From Amoebophrya sp. A120 (taxonomy: Eukaryota > Sar > Dinophyceae > Syndiniales > Amoebophryaceae), in assembly GCA_905178155.1 (NCBI GenBank), contig CAJINV010000015.1:1237495-1301494 (forward strand): 64,000 nucleotides of DNA. The letters are read 5' to 3'. Under the pieces are notes generated by a model, which was given only the letters and a program-made list of their open reading frames with translations, was not told the DNA's origin and did no database searches. Numbering within the stretch: position 1 is the stretch's first letter; every line of letters starts with the position of its first letter. The translations under genes were made by a program, and so were the position numbers. This document shows, in pieces, positions 11,201 to 23,200 of the stretch.

Positions 11201-14200
11201 ATCGACCTGTCGTGCAACTGCACTTCTACCCAGCCACGAATACACCGCACCCAAACGTGTCACGCACAGAAAAAGCGCCGCGTAATCTATTGCGTAGCAG
11301 ATTTCCCGATCCGGACGCTTTATTTGCAGAGGATACAGTGCCGGGTGAAAGGAGGTGGAAAGACTCTCGCCGAACGGCCGTTCTTCCCTCACTTCTCAAG
11401 GCTTTTGGTCCTGTGAACTGTGACCCCGGCCGAGGTTTCTATCAAATGCAAATACGTCTGGTGTTCGGTCTGGAATGATGCTGTCATCTCTGGATAGTCA
11501 TACTATTCATTGCAACCAATTTCATTGCGCTACAAAGGCGCCGCACCTGTTGCCCGCGCGCGGGCGCTGTGTGAAGTTGCGGCCACCCTAGGTGGCCGCG
11601 TACGTTAAGGCGTGGCGCCGCGCCCCCCCAGGGGGACGCAGAGCGGCGCATTCACTTTGAACAAACGCCCTGGTCTAGAGTGAAAAGACTTGCCGACATT
11701 CACCGCTAGGCCCTAGTTTCGTTCTTGCCTAAAGATCCAGGTATTGCGCGCAGGCGGGCGAACCAACTGCATTGCGGGAGCGGTTCTGGTAGATGTTCCG
11801 GGAGAGGGTCCGCGAGAGGGTCTGGGAGAGGTTCGGAGAGGGTCCGGGAGAGGTTCAGAGAGGGTCCCGGAGAGGGCCCGGGAGAGGGTCGGAGAGGTCC
11901 CGAGAGGGTCCTTCGAGAGGTAAAATAGAGGCGCCCGGAGAGGGTCGCGGTAGAGGGTCACATAGAGGGTCGCCCTATATTGTGGAACCTCTCCGACCCT
12001 CTGCACCCTCTCCCCCCACCCTCTACTTGACCTCTACTCAACCTCTACCCACCCTCTGCGCGCGTATAGCGCCGCTATACGGGTCCATATACGGCGCACC
12101 CTCTCCCCACCCTCTCCGTACCCCCTCGCCTGACCTCTCCCCGACCCTCTTGCTCTGGCCGACCCTCTATTTTACCTCTCCGACCCTCTGTCTGACCTCT
12201 ACGAAACCTCTCCCCAACCTCTACCGGACCCTCTCCGGCCCCAAAGTTTGCCTTATATAAATATAGTAATACGTCTGGTGTTCGGTCTGGAATGATGCTG
12301 TCATCTCTGGATAGTCATACTACAAAATACTGTCTTGCATGAGCAATATATGCGGCCCAGCTCCAGTTTTTGCGAATCAATTCGTTGTCATTCAAGAATA
12401 TAGGCATTCAGCTTCAGCATCCCCTTTATTTTTCCAGGGCATACATGACAAAATCAAAAACCGGTGGTCATGCAGAATGCGCATGACAACCTTCATTGCA
12501 CTCTCCCAGGCAGACCCACACATTATATTTGCATGTGATACTTTGTTTCCTATGCGAAGAGCAAGACAGCCGACTCCACCAGGGCGAGAGCAGGTTGGAA
12601 ACCAACACGCTAAAGAGCTATGAAAACGAAACATCCCAGCACACCACCAGAAACCCAGACTGTTTGTCTTGTAAACTAAAACTTTCCACACGGAAGATGA
12701 TGATGAAACAAGTCTTTGTATAATTGCATGAAAAGGAAAATGCGAGGCATTTTGTTTCGGAATCTGAGCCAGACATGCTTTTTCGATAGGACAGACACTA
12801 TGGCGCTGTCCATGTCCAACTCAGCCTTCTCCTTCATCAGCTATTCTGGTTTGCAAACTTGTCATGCTGATAGATGCAAAGTGGCAAATGCTTCCATTGG
12901 GAACTTTTGCAGCCCAAACACGTCCACATTCTGGGGTGCGGGCCCTGGCCCTTTTCAATACGATAAGAGGAGGCTTCGCCACGAACAACACCCTGCCTTG
13001 TTGTTGTCAGTGTGCATTGCAAGAAGACAGGCCGCCCCGCGAAACGGGTGCGCTACAAGCGTGCCGTCCGCAACAAGAGGATCAACATCTTTTTGGATGG
13101 CTAGTAAGATCGGACCCTCGTTCCCTTTTTAATTTTAAAACCTCGCCGAGTCGCTCTCCGGCTGAGACAAACAGAGCGGGGCAGAGGAACAAGGCGAACG
13201 GGACAGCTGACGTCCGTGATTCATATTCATTCCGCCTATCTTGCTCTTTCTCGAGATACATATAAAACAACGCTGCAGTTTGTTAAAAATACTACACTCC
13301 TTACCGCCTTGTCTATTCGCGGCCAGATCCCCAAGGAATTCTCTCCATTTCTTGGCAGATTCCTTGGCGGTCTGAGTAGCGACGCGAAATTGATCGGCCT
13401 CTAACATGAGGAGCCCTTGCACTGCTTTATTGTCTCTGGCAATCTTCTATCAAGTGCAAATATGTCTGGGTCTGGAAGGATGCAAGGTCTGTCATGCATA
13501 TTTTGAATAGCTCGCGATGTCTTGTCCGTGATGCATGCCCTAGCATCACAGATTTTTTGCGGGCTTTTTGATGCCTACTCCGCATGGGAAATGCCCTCTC
13601 CGCGGAGCAACAACTGGACCTCTCCTGCTCCTCATGCACCACAGATTTTTTCTGAATCCAAAGGCAGCATCACAGGCTTTCACTCTTCCAGACCCAGACA
13701 TATTTGCAATGCATATCTGCGAAAGAACGCCTTCCCCTCGCCCGACTGCATTGTCCAAAGGGATCACGAACTGCGTGTCGGCCTCGTATAAAAATGAAAA
13801 AAAGCCCCCAGCTGATACTCAAGCGAAGACTGGTGGCGTAGCATGATTTGCTATCCTCAGTCCGGTTGTCATGTCCTCACAGGGGTAGAAGTAATGCGGA
13901 CCGTAGTGCTGCCTGGCATAAAGAAGCGCTCGCGTGGCGTGTTCAGCATGACAGCAGGCAGCAACGGCATTACCATGACAAATCGCCTGCAAACTAGATC
14001 GCAAGCGTGCCCCTGTGCCTCTGCGCAATAAAACTCGACGGAGTGGCGTTCGCGAATCCGGCATCATGCAAGTCTACGGCTGAATATGCGAAGGAGGCGC
14101 TTTTCCTCACAGTAAGTTCGTGCGCCATTGTTCGGCGTCGGTGGCATGGTTCAACTCGCTGTCAGGATTCTACTATCCTGAGGACAAACACCCCCACCCC

Positions 14201-17200
14201 AGATTCGTCATGCCAACCAGCACGCTTAAAAAGTTTCTCTTGCGCAGCCTCCCTCAACATGCGAAATGTCGTCTAGTCGCGATTTGGGATTTGTCATGCT
14301 AGAATCAGGAGGAAGAGGACCGATTTGTGACGCGGCTGCACTAGGCAAAAAACAAAAAAGATCACACTATGGGCGCAAGAAAATTCTCACGCGCAACAGC
14401 GAGAGTCCTCATCTTGACTCTGGGGCGGGGACGTTTTTCCGCAGGTATCTGCACGGTGCTCCCCCATGCCTCCAGTTGCTGCTGCCGAGTAGCATACTCT
14501 CCCCCGAGTTCTCTCATCTGGCCTGATATGTTTCATTTGTTTTTCCCGTGTCTGTCCTGAACGTTCCATCCCGAGCAGAGACGTCTGCCCTGGGCTACAG
14601 ACTCCGAGCGTGGGGGCGACCTCCCGCATATTCGGGTTGAGGCTCCAAGAATGAACGTCCGCGCTTCCGGTGCGCTCCGTATTGTGGTCTCCAAACCATT
14701 CATAGTTTCCAGCTTTTAATAAATTTCCAAACCATGAATACAAAAGTCGCAACTTCATCTGCAGAGATAATGAAGATGGAAATCAACAGGCAGGCTGTGT
14801 GTCTCGATGTCCTAAGAAAAACTCTACGCATGTTGTGCAGGCCTTCACACCGTCGTCCCAGCTTTTGTATAGATTCTATGGGCCGACTATTGTGTGTACA
14901 GCTGCAGCTGCAGGTTCGAATTCGAACTGAGATCGAAATAAAAATACAATTACGAATACAGAAATAGAAACGCACTGCATTTCTATTTGTTCTTTGGCCT
15001 ATATTTAAAATTCGCTGGCACAAAAAAAATCAAACAAATATGGTGGCTACTTACCTCTGCGCCCGTCCGCCGTCTGTTGTGAGACGAAAAAGCCGCGTCA
15101 CTGTAGCGCTGTGCGGCCAAGCCTTATCTGTAGCTAAGCGTCACGTACCTCTTCATGAGGCAACTTCCACCAAGATGAAGGCCAAGATCACTGCCACACA
15201 TATAAATGGCAAAGCAAAAAAGTCGAAAACCGCGCACAGCAGTTCGGCGAGGCAGGAGGGCGAACGCCTCTCGCCTGCGAGCTGTACTTCTGCTGTCCCT
15301 TCTTTACATTTTCTACCCGCTACAGATATTACCCACAGCAACACAGTGATACGGCTTTTCGGTGCGGTAGCTGGATTGCTGAGTGTTTTGGTAATTGCGG
15401 AAGTCCAGTTTTTCTATTTTTGGCCCTGACAAGGAGAAGGGCAGCAACCCACAGAAACTAGACGTCGGTGATAGGACGCAACGCGCTATAAGGATATCAA
15501 AACAATACGTGCCATTCGCGCTGAGTAGTTGCGGTCCCGAACATAGACATACTTACCTGTGCGCGTAATGCTTTCAGAATTCCTTCGCGAGCATATCTGT
15601 GCAGCCACTTTTCCACATGCCTGACAGCCTCCCTAATCCACCGCAGGGGCGCGTTTCATCAAGGCCGCAGCGAAAAAGAAATAGCGCGGACACTGAATGT
15701 GGGGGCGCGACTGCAAGCGCGACAGCTAAGAACGCCGCAGATTCTTCCCGAGGCTTGTGCCTGGCACATTAAGCACGTTTGCAAACAGTGCTTCTTGGGT
15801 GCAGGGCGTCAGCTGCGAGGCTTCCGCGAAACCGGATGCCCAGCTGCATCGCGACGCCCGCGAGTGGGTAGAATTGAAATTTACGCCAATAGCACAAAAA
15901 CTGAAAAACATCGCGCGCTCATGCTTTTTGCATGCGGTCTAACCTCGCCACTGAGGGTTTTTCCGCGAATAAAAAAATGAAATTATAACTCACAAGGCAA
16001 TCGAATCCAAGTTAGCAATGGCACGACCAAAAATTTCTCTTTACGCACAACGCCCACGGGCGGAAGAGTGAGGTGCCGAAGCTTCGGCCCTGTCCCAGTC
16101 TTTCCCAAATGCATTTTTTAAGTTCCTTACCTGTGCGTCTGTCGCGGATCTCCTTTTCCACCTGTGGCTTCAATCTTTGGAAATCGACCTTGTCCTTGTA
16201 CACTAAGGGTTTGTCTCCGCCAAATACATCTCCTCCCCATGCGCTAGCAAGAGTACCCATCCCCCAAAAGCTCGTGTCCTGACTGAATGCATCTGCGTTG
16301 GTCGAGAGATCTGCTTCCCGGGTGCGCACGTTGTCGCCTAGATTTCCAAGCAAGTCCACGAGCTGGCTCTCCAGCTGAGCGAGGGAACCCTCGTCAACAC
16401 AACTCGCCACAGATTTTCTGCCCGCATCCAGGTTGGTAAGAAGCGCCTTGTAGGCTGTGTGGAGGTGCCGCATTCTCTCTGATTTATTTTTCAGAAGTCT
16501 GTTTTTACGGTGAGAAAAGAGGCGCGCCGGGAAGTGACATCCCCAGGAGATCTGTGACAAAACAAAGAAATCCGAAAAACGAAAATTGAGGCTGCCACGT
16601 CTCGAAGCAAATAAAATTTGGTTTGTCATGGCAACGGCATAGTGCATAAAACCAGATGGCAGCTGCCAAGAATAATAGTCGCGGCCGACGAACGCTCGTG
16701 AGCTCACTACATAGAAGCATAGACGATACACTGCGGGAAAAACAAATGGGCTAGACACTAGCGAACGCGTGACACAATGCGGTCCCGTGCTTAATATGCA
16801 CATGGAGACAGCAAAATACTAAGAACGCCCAGTACTTCGTATAAATAAGTACCTTTTGCCTCGGTCTTGGCGTCCTCCTTGGCCCGCGCCGCTTCTTGCT
16901 CGCTCTGACATCACACAGAAAACCGCACCACCGTGGCGCCTACTTCAAATTTTGTTTTTGTGTCAGCCACATAACAAACATCCCTCCCATGGTGAAAAAC
17001 GAAGGGGTCTACGAAAACTCCCGCCGTCTCGACATGCGATGAACAAACACCTGAAATGACTGCTTTCTACGCATTCCAATGCAAATTCCAAATGCTGAAG
17101 CCAGCGTCAACCAAGTACAGCATATCTAGCCGGAGCGGCAGGGGCGAATGGCGAGGACTCATATGAAAATGTAGGTATCCAAAGCAAGTATGTCTGAATC

Positions 17201-20200
17201 TGGATGTGTGCAGGTGTTTGTCTTGGTGTTTTTTTTGTGACATCCCAGTAGAAGGTCTGCCATGCAACCCCAAGCATCTTCACAGGTTTTCAGATGATTT
17301 CTCAATGCCCCATTCCCATGACAAATCATCCCTTTCGGGAACCAGAAGTGGGCATCTTCTTTTCCTGTCCATGCATGACAGATTTTCCCGTGATCTGAAA
17401 TGCGCATGACAAGTTTGCATCCACATTCCAGACCCAGCCTACGTACTTGCAATGCATAGTACTATGCTCCTTCGCACAATTCCAGATAAAGCAAGACCTT
17501 TTCCACGCCCCACCGAACAAAAGTGACCACGAACAACCGGCTTTCGGGCGTTCTTTTTTCCCATAGCGCGCACAAACCCACGGTGATGCAACGGTTTTTC
17601 TGTGCGGTAACTCGAGTTCTGAGTGTTGTTTTGATTGAGGAGTTGCAGTTTCGTTTGTAGTCGAGCGAGAGAACGAGTTTAACTCGTTACGCAAGAAAAA
17701 AAAAAACTTCCTGATGCGCAAAATGGAAGATGCTGGTCAGGTATGGTTGTAGGGCCAACGCATGCGGGTTTTCCTTTTCGCGTAGGCGTACTCTCTGTGC
17801 TGCATGACACTTCTTTTTCGCTGTCATATTATACATATTTGTGACGGACGCTGTTCCTCGAATAAAAAAGGGCTGCATATACAAAGAAACTTTTTTTTCT
17901 TGGTTGGATAAAAATAGAAAAAAGAAGTACGGGCTGGAACCGCTACACGATCCAGCGTGCTTAATATCTAAGTATATTCTTGCATCGGTCGTCTGCTGTC
18001 GGACCTGCAAACAGCAACAGAGCGGACGAGGGCAATAGTAATAGTTCGCGCATTAAAGACGGGAAATAAGACGAAAGTAGATGAAGAAGAAAACCCCACC
18101 CAACTAGCTACCAACTTTAGATGTCTTACCGGCCTTCCTCTGCTCGATCAGACCGTACCACGCTGTCCCCAACGTTTGCAATTCCGTACTGTGATGCTGT
18201 AGCAATTCCCCATGCCTCCGCCCCCCCGATGCATTCTTCGTAGCCACGCGCGCCCCTACATCGGGGGTCATGAGCAGGCTGTTCCTCCGTTGCCAGTTCA
18301 GGCCCAATTCGTTTATTTTGTCGCCAGCTTTCTGGAACAACCCTTCGACCATACCAGGATCCGACCCGTTTTGAATCTCCTGCTCAAAACTCTTTTTTAT
18401 CGTGTCGTACTCGCCTTCAGACGCCCGAACTTGATTTTCCAATTCTGAAGATTGTTTGAAAGGTAGCAAATCCAGAACGTGGCCGAGTACAGCTAATTTC
18501 TTAGCTCAGACGAGTAGTAAGGCGCTTCTCAAGTGGCTCAAAGGCACCAGTTGAAAATATGGGCACACTCGAATAGATATAGAAGCCTGTGTCCTACCCA
18601 GCAGTTTCTTTTTGCTGCAAGGCAGATTAATTTTCCAAAAACCCGGACAGTTCGCAGTAGAACGAAAGTAGCTACAGCTGCCGTCACTGATGAAGCGCCG
18701 GCCCTGAACCTAAATGCAAAGGCAAGGCTCAAAGACTTTTTCCCGAAGTTAACGGCACCGCAGAGAAGTCACTTATGCCTCGTGCCGAATATCATCCGCA
18801 GCAGCAGCCGTCCGCGCAAAGCCGTTGCTTTCTGGACACGAAAATGTGACCGTGGACGGTCGCCGTTGCGATTGCGAAATGAAAATCATACAAGACCCAA
18901 ATAGTGAGTCCCTCTCTACTCTGTTTGCTTCAGATCTCTATTTCATGTACTCCGATTTTTATTTCAGCTGTTCTTGCGGAGGGCGGTGACAGGCAGCGAA
19001 AGCTGTCACGCATATTTTCATCTGCAGGCGCGCGCGCGGTTCGCGTTGGAGCGTTTAAACGTAGTGCTACACAAGCGGACGACCTTGTCGCGCTCCTCAT
19101 CCGCAGATGGACGGGGTTGAGAATGTGCATCCATTATGCTCGTTGGGCATCATGAATACGCGGGTGCTAGCCCACTTATGCGGCAATCCCAGATATTAAA
19201 ATAAGTTGGCACTTTTGCACTAGTCCGAGAAAGTTGCCAACACGGAAGTCCTCTCGCATCAAGACTCTTTGATCATCGCCGCAACGAGATTTTCTACCGC
19301 CTTGCTGGACAGACTCTGTGGCAACAGAGTTCTCCCACAGGACATATCGAAATCTCCATCCTCCTGCCAGGTCCTCGCATCACGCTAGCAAGCTGACGCG
19401 TTGCGAGATGCTGTCTCGGCCCCGGTCGAGTCTTTCGCCACAGGCCGAACCGGTGGGCTCGCAAAGTAAAATCGATTTGAGGAATGTCATACGTGTGGAT
19501 GGATGTACGAAGCTTTCTATACATGCATCGCGTTAGTTCACATATGCAAGCGACTCGAACTGATTCACGTACTCACCACGCAAGTCGTGCAGCACGAGAG
19601 GCCGCTCACAGAAGCAACTGTGCGCCACTGGAGTCTTTCATGCGCTCCCATAGCTGCAAAAAGAATCAAGGAAGACTGCTGAGTACCATGGTCATTCTTG
19701 GTCGCCGCGGCTGTTTTTGTTTTTTTTTTTCATCGCGCAAAGCTTCGAATCCCTGACGTTGGCATCGAACGCGGACCAGCCGCTGGCGCCTAATATTTTC
19801 ACTCTCTTGACACATTGCAAGCCGCGTAATTATTATCATGTGCCAAAAGAAATAAAGGTAGCTAGGTAGCTTTAAAGAGGCAGCGTATGCCCATACATAA
19901 TATCCGGCACGAAAATTTCAAATGTCGCAGTCTTGCACTTCCTCCTGCTGCGTGCCATGAGTCTTATAGATACGCGACCCTACCGCGCGCAAGCTCATCA
20001 GCCCCGCGTCCCCCTGTCTAGGCGACGAGAGCGCAAGCTGTGAAACGACTCATGAAGCTGGTTCCTGTGCGTAAGTAGCTGGCAACTAATGTCGCAACAT
20101 ATCGCCGCCGGAGCTTGACTAAGCGCCGCCCTCACTCTTCAGCAGCGAAGGCCCTGGCCCGGGGGGTACCCAGGGAGATGGAGCACCGACACCCTCTATG

Positions 20201-23200
20201 GCCTCGGAAAGGCGCTCTGTTACCGCGGCCTTTTCAGCCCTGCGCCGACCCCCCCCCCGCCTAGGCGTGAGATCCACCAGAGCAAAACGCATCACTGGCG
20301 TATGTCAATATGGACACCCGAGTCGCGCGCGCGCGACCGTTTTTGAATGTGATCGGCTGTGGTCGCATGAGCGTGCAAAACCTGCCTCCTCCTCGTTTGG
20401 GAAGGAGGGCCAGCAACGGAAGCAGGCGCGCAGCCTTCCGTATCGTTTAAGGTGCCGAACCTTGTCACGCGCAGGGTGCCTTCAATGCATTTGCGGCTGC
20501 CGGACTCGGTTCTTTGCATGGGAAAAGAGGGAGAAGGGGGGGCTGCGCACTCTCATAGGCGGCAAAGCGCCAAAGTTCAGCTGAGACTTAGACCAGGTCA
20601 CTTGGCGCGGCAGATGAGCAGAACAAGGCACGCACGTTATTTATTGTAAGCGCCTTTACCGTCCAGCTTCTTCTGGATGGCTTCCTGCCAATTGGCACCG
20701 ATTTCCGTGGCCTCACTTTTATGCCTCAGAAGCATTGCGCCATGGGTTTCCGCGACCGCCGCCAACATTCGCCTCGGCCCATTTTTGTCGACCGTCTTCG
20801 TAGTGGTACTTTTGACAAACTTGGCGACGTCGCCGTCCTCGGAAAGCAAGTTTTCGCGCTCCCTTACATTATGCTCCAAGGAATCCAGCACAGCTTGAAC
20901 GTCCTCCAGCAACGCCGCAAACGTGGCCTCGTCCCCCGGGCCGTTGATGCGGCCCTCAAACCCGTCCCTCTCTCTAACATATGCTTCCTCCAAGGGTGTG
21001 ATGCTGCTTGCTATCAGGCCTGAGTATTGTCCGAAAAATTGGCAGTCAAGCTAGCAATTGAGGGAGCGAGACAAATTTTCTGGCTCACACCAAACAGACT
21101 GCTACTTCTCTAACCCCTTCTTAGAAACGCCCATATGAATGGACGCTGTGCCCTTCTTGCACTGCGGCATTTCTTCTACCCGGGCGCCTTTCACGAGGAA
21201 CGCGCCTTCTCTAAATCCAACTACAGGAACGAGGACACCCAGCACAACGAAAAGGACTGTCGTCGGCGATGAAGCTGCGCCCCTGCATGCCGATGCAGCC
21301 AAGTCCTCCAGGACCGCGACTTATCCGCTGTCCGCAGTAGTGCGAGCAGGTCGTGCCCAGACCTCGAGCAGCGGGGTCCGAGGTTAGGTCTGCCGGGCTT
21401 CGCCCGGATTTCTCGCGCGCAACGTTTTTTCATTGTCGGTTTCATCAGGTAGGCCCATTTTCAACACGTCACGCATCCCGCGGGCACGGCATTTTTTTCG
21501 GGGCCCCACCAGAGCGAGGTTCCTCGGCCTCGAACAGCCGACCTTTCCCATTAGTGTCCTAAAATTCGGAAACGAGGCAACCTTCGGCCTGCGGAGGGTA
21601 CTGTAGAGCTATTTGGGCCCAAGCGCACCCGCTACACGCATACCATGACGCCCGGAGGGCGTGCGCTTTTGGGCTCTGCGGACCCCTTTTGAGCTACTTA
21701 TTCGCGTGCTGGGCTTCCCGGAGGCCGGGCTTTTTTGCCCAGCCTGTCGATATCGAAAGTATCCAATTATAATTACAGTGGGGCTTTTCGGTTTTCGCAA
21801 ACATGCCACATATTCTTGTCTGCGCGGAAAAAAGCGCCCTAGATTGCGGGAGAGATCCGGAAGCGGACAGACTTCGCGCAAACCCTGAAAACAAAGCGCA
21901 ACCGTACATCGATGTGACATAGGCTGCACAATATTATGCCGCGTCCACGAAATAATGCTTACTCATAACTTGTACTTGATGACGTCGCGCGTTACAATAA
22001 TTTTCTCCTAGCTGATGTGTCCTGTAACAAATCCTCGCGCTGTTTATTTTTACCTCTAGTCCTGCGATTTCAATACTTAGAAGAGGTGCAACAGTTAGGA
22101 GAATAAAAAAATACGAATGTCGTCGCGCTTTGATTTTGGTCAGGCTCTCGTATCAGACCCAGAGGCTTACGTTGATCAATATACTTTACAATACGTTGGC
22201 GTAAGAAGTTGGCCTCAAAAATGCAACAAAACTCGCAGTACGAGAACGGATGGGGGGGGTCCCCCCCGTAGCCGCGTGGTCCCGCAGTACGAGTACGAGA
22301 ACGGGTGCTGCGCATGGAGACACTAAAATCAAAATGAAAAAACAGCAGTGGTTTGAAAATACCGCCTGCAGCTTCCCTGGTTTGCTCTTGAGCTCTTTGG
22401 GCTTGTTCCGCTCGTTGCTGGTTCTGTTATCACACAAAAAACAAGCCGCGTCACCGTGGCGCCAACTGCACATTTTGCGGCGGGAGCATGACAAATCCTT
22501 GTTCTCTCATGCTGAAACAACAAGTGATGTACAAAAACGCCCGGCGTCTCGACGTGCAATGAAAATGTAAAAATGGAATAACTCCAACTGCTACGCCCTA
22601 CAATGCAAAAGGAGCCACCCGGAAGGATTGACGCGGGGAAAAAAAAATGGCAAGGACACATAAAGGCATGTACTTATGATGTCTTATTGCACAGTTCCAG
22701 AAAGAACAACTCCTCTCCCGCGCCGTCCGAAGTGCAGCCAGGAACTGCCTTTCACTCGTTCTTTTTCCCCGCCGCGCGTGCAGATCCACGGTGGTGCAAC
22801 GATTTTTCTGTGCGGTAACTCGAGTTCTGAGTGTTGTTGTGATTGAGGAAGGTGACTTTCGTTTCTTGTTCTTCTACCAAGAGAGGACTGACTGTAACCC
22901 GTCGCCGAGCTAGCTTTATGCAGGAAAAACAAAATTGTTAGTGTATGTAGGGCCCATGCATGCGCGCTTTCGTGTGCAAATTGCTTCCTTTGGTTTGTTC
23001 TTACATTTACCTGCTGTTCTTGTTCATTCGACATGCAAGAAGAAAAAAAGAAAAACGAGCAAAGAGCAGCCCTGAAGAAGGAACGCGAGCGCTCTTCGAA
23101 GATCGAGGCGCGTTTATATATATTTCCTCGTCCAAGGTGCCTAGTTAATACCGGCCAACTTAGCAGCGATCGAACTCCTCCACTGTTCCCGTAACCCGCC

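Larger units (their letters stand above)
11440..12540. mobile_element. Oversized IE-A (1.1 kb) with internal duplication and minisatellites
   Basis: The left end TATCAAATGCAAATACG and right end CAGACCCACACATTATATTT...GTGATA are IE-A arms. Flanks GTTTC and CTTTG agree at three of five bases. A 55-bp stretch (11451-11505) is repeated at 12268-12322, so about 817 bp were inserted or duplicated inside the element. The insert holds opposed minisatellite arrays and a perfect palindrome (separate entries). It lies within gene B. Confidence 0.65.
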
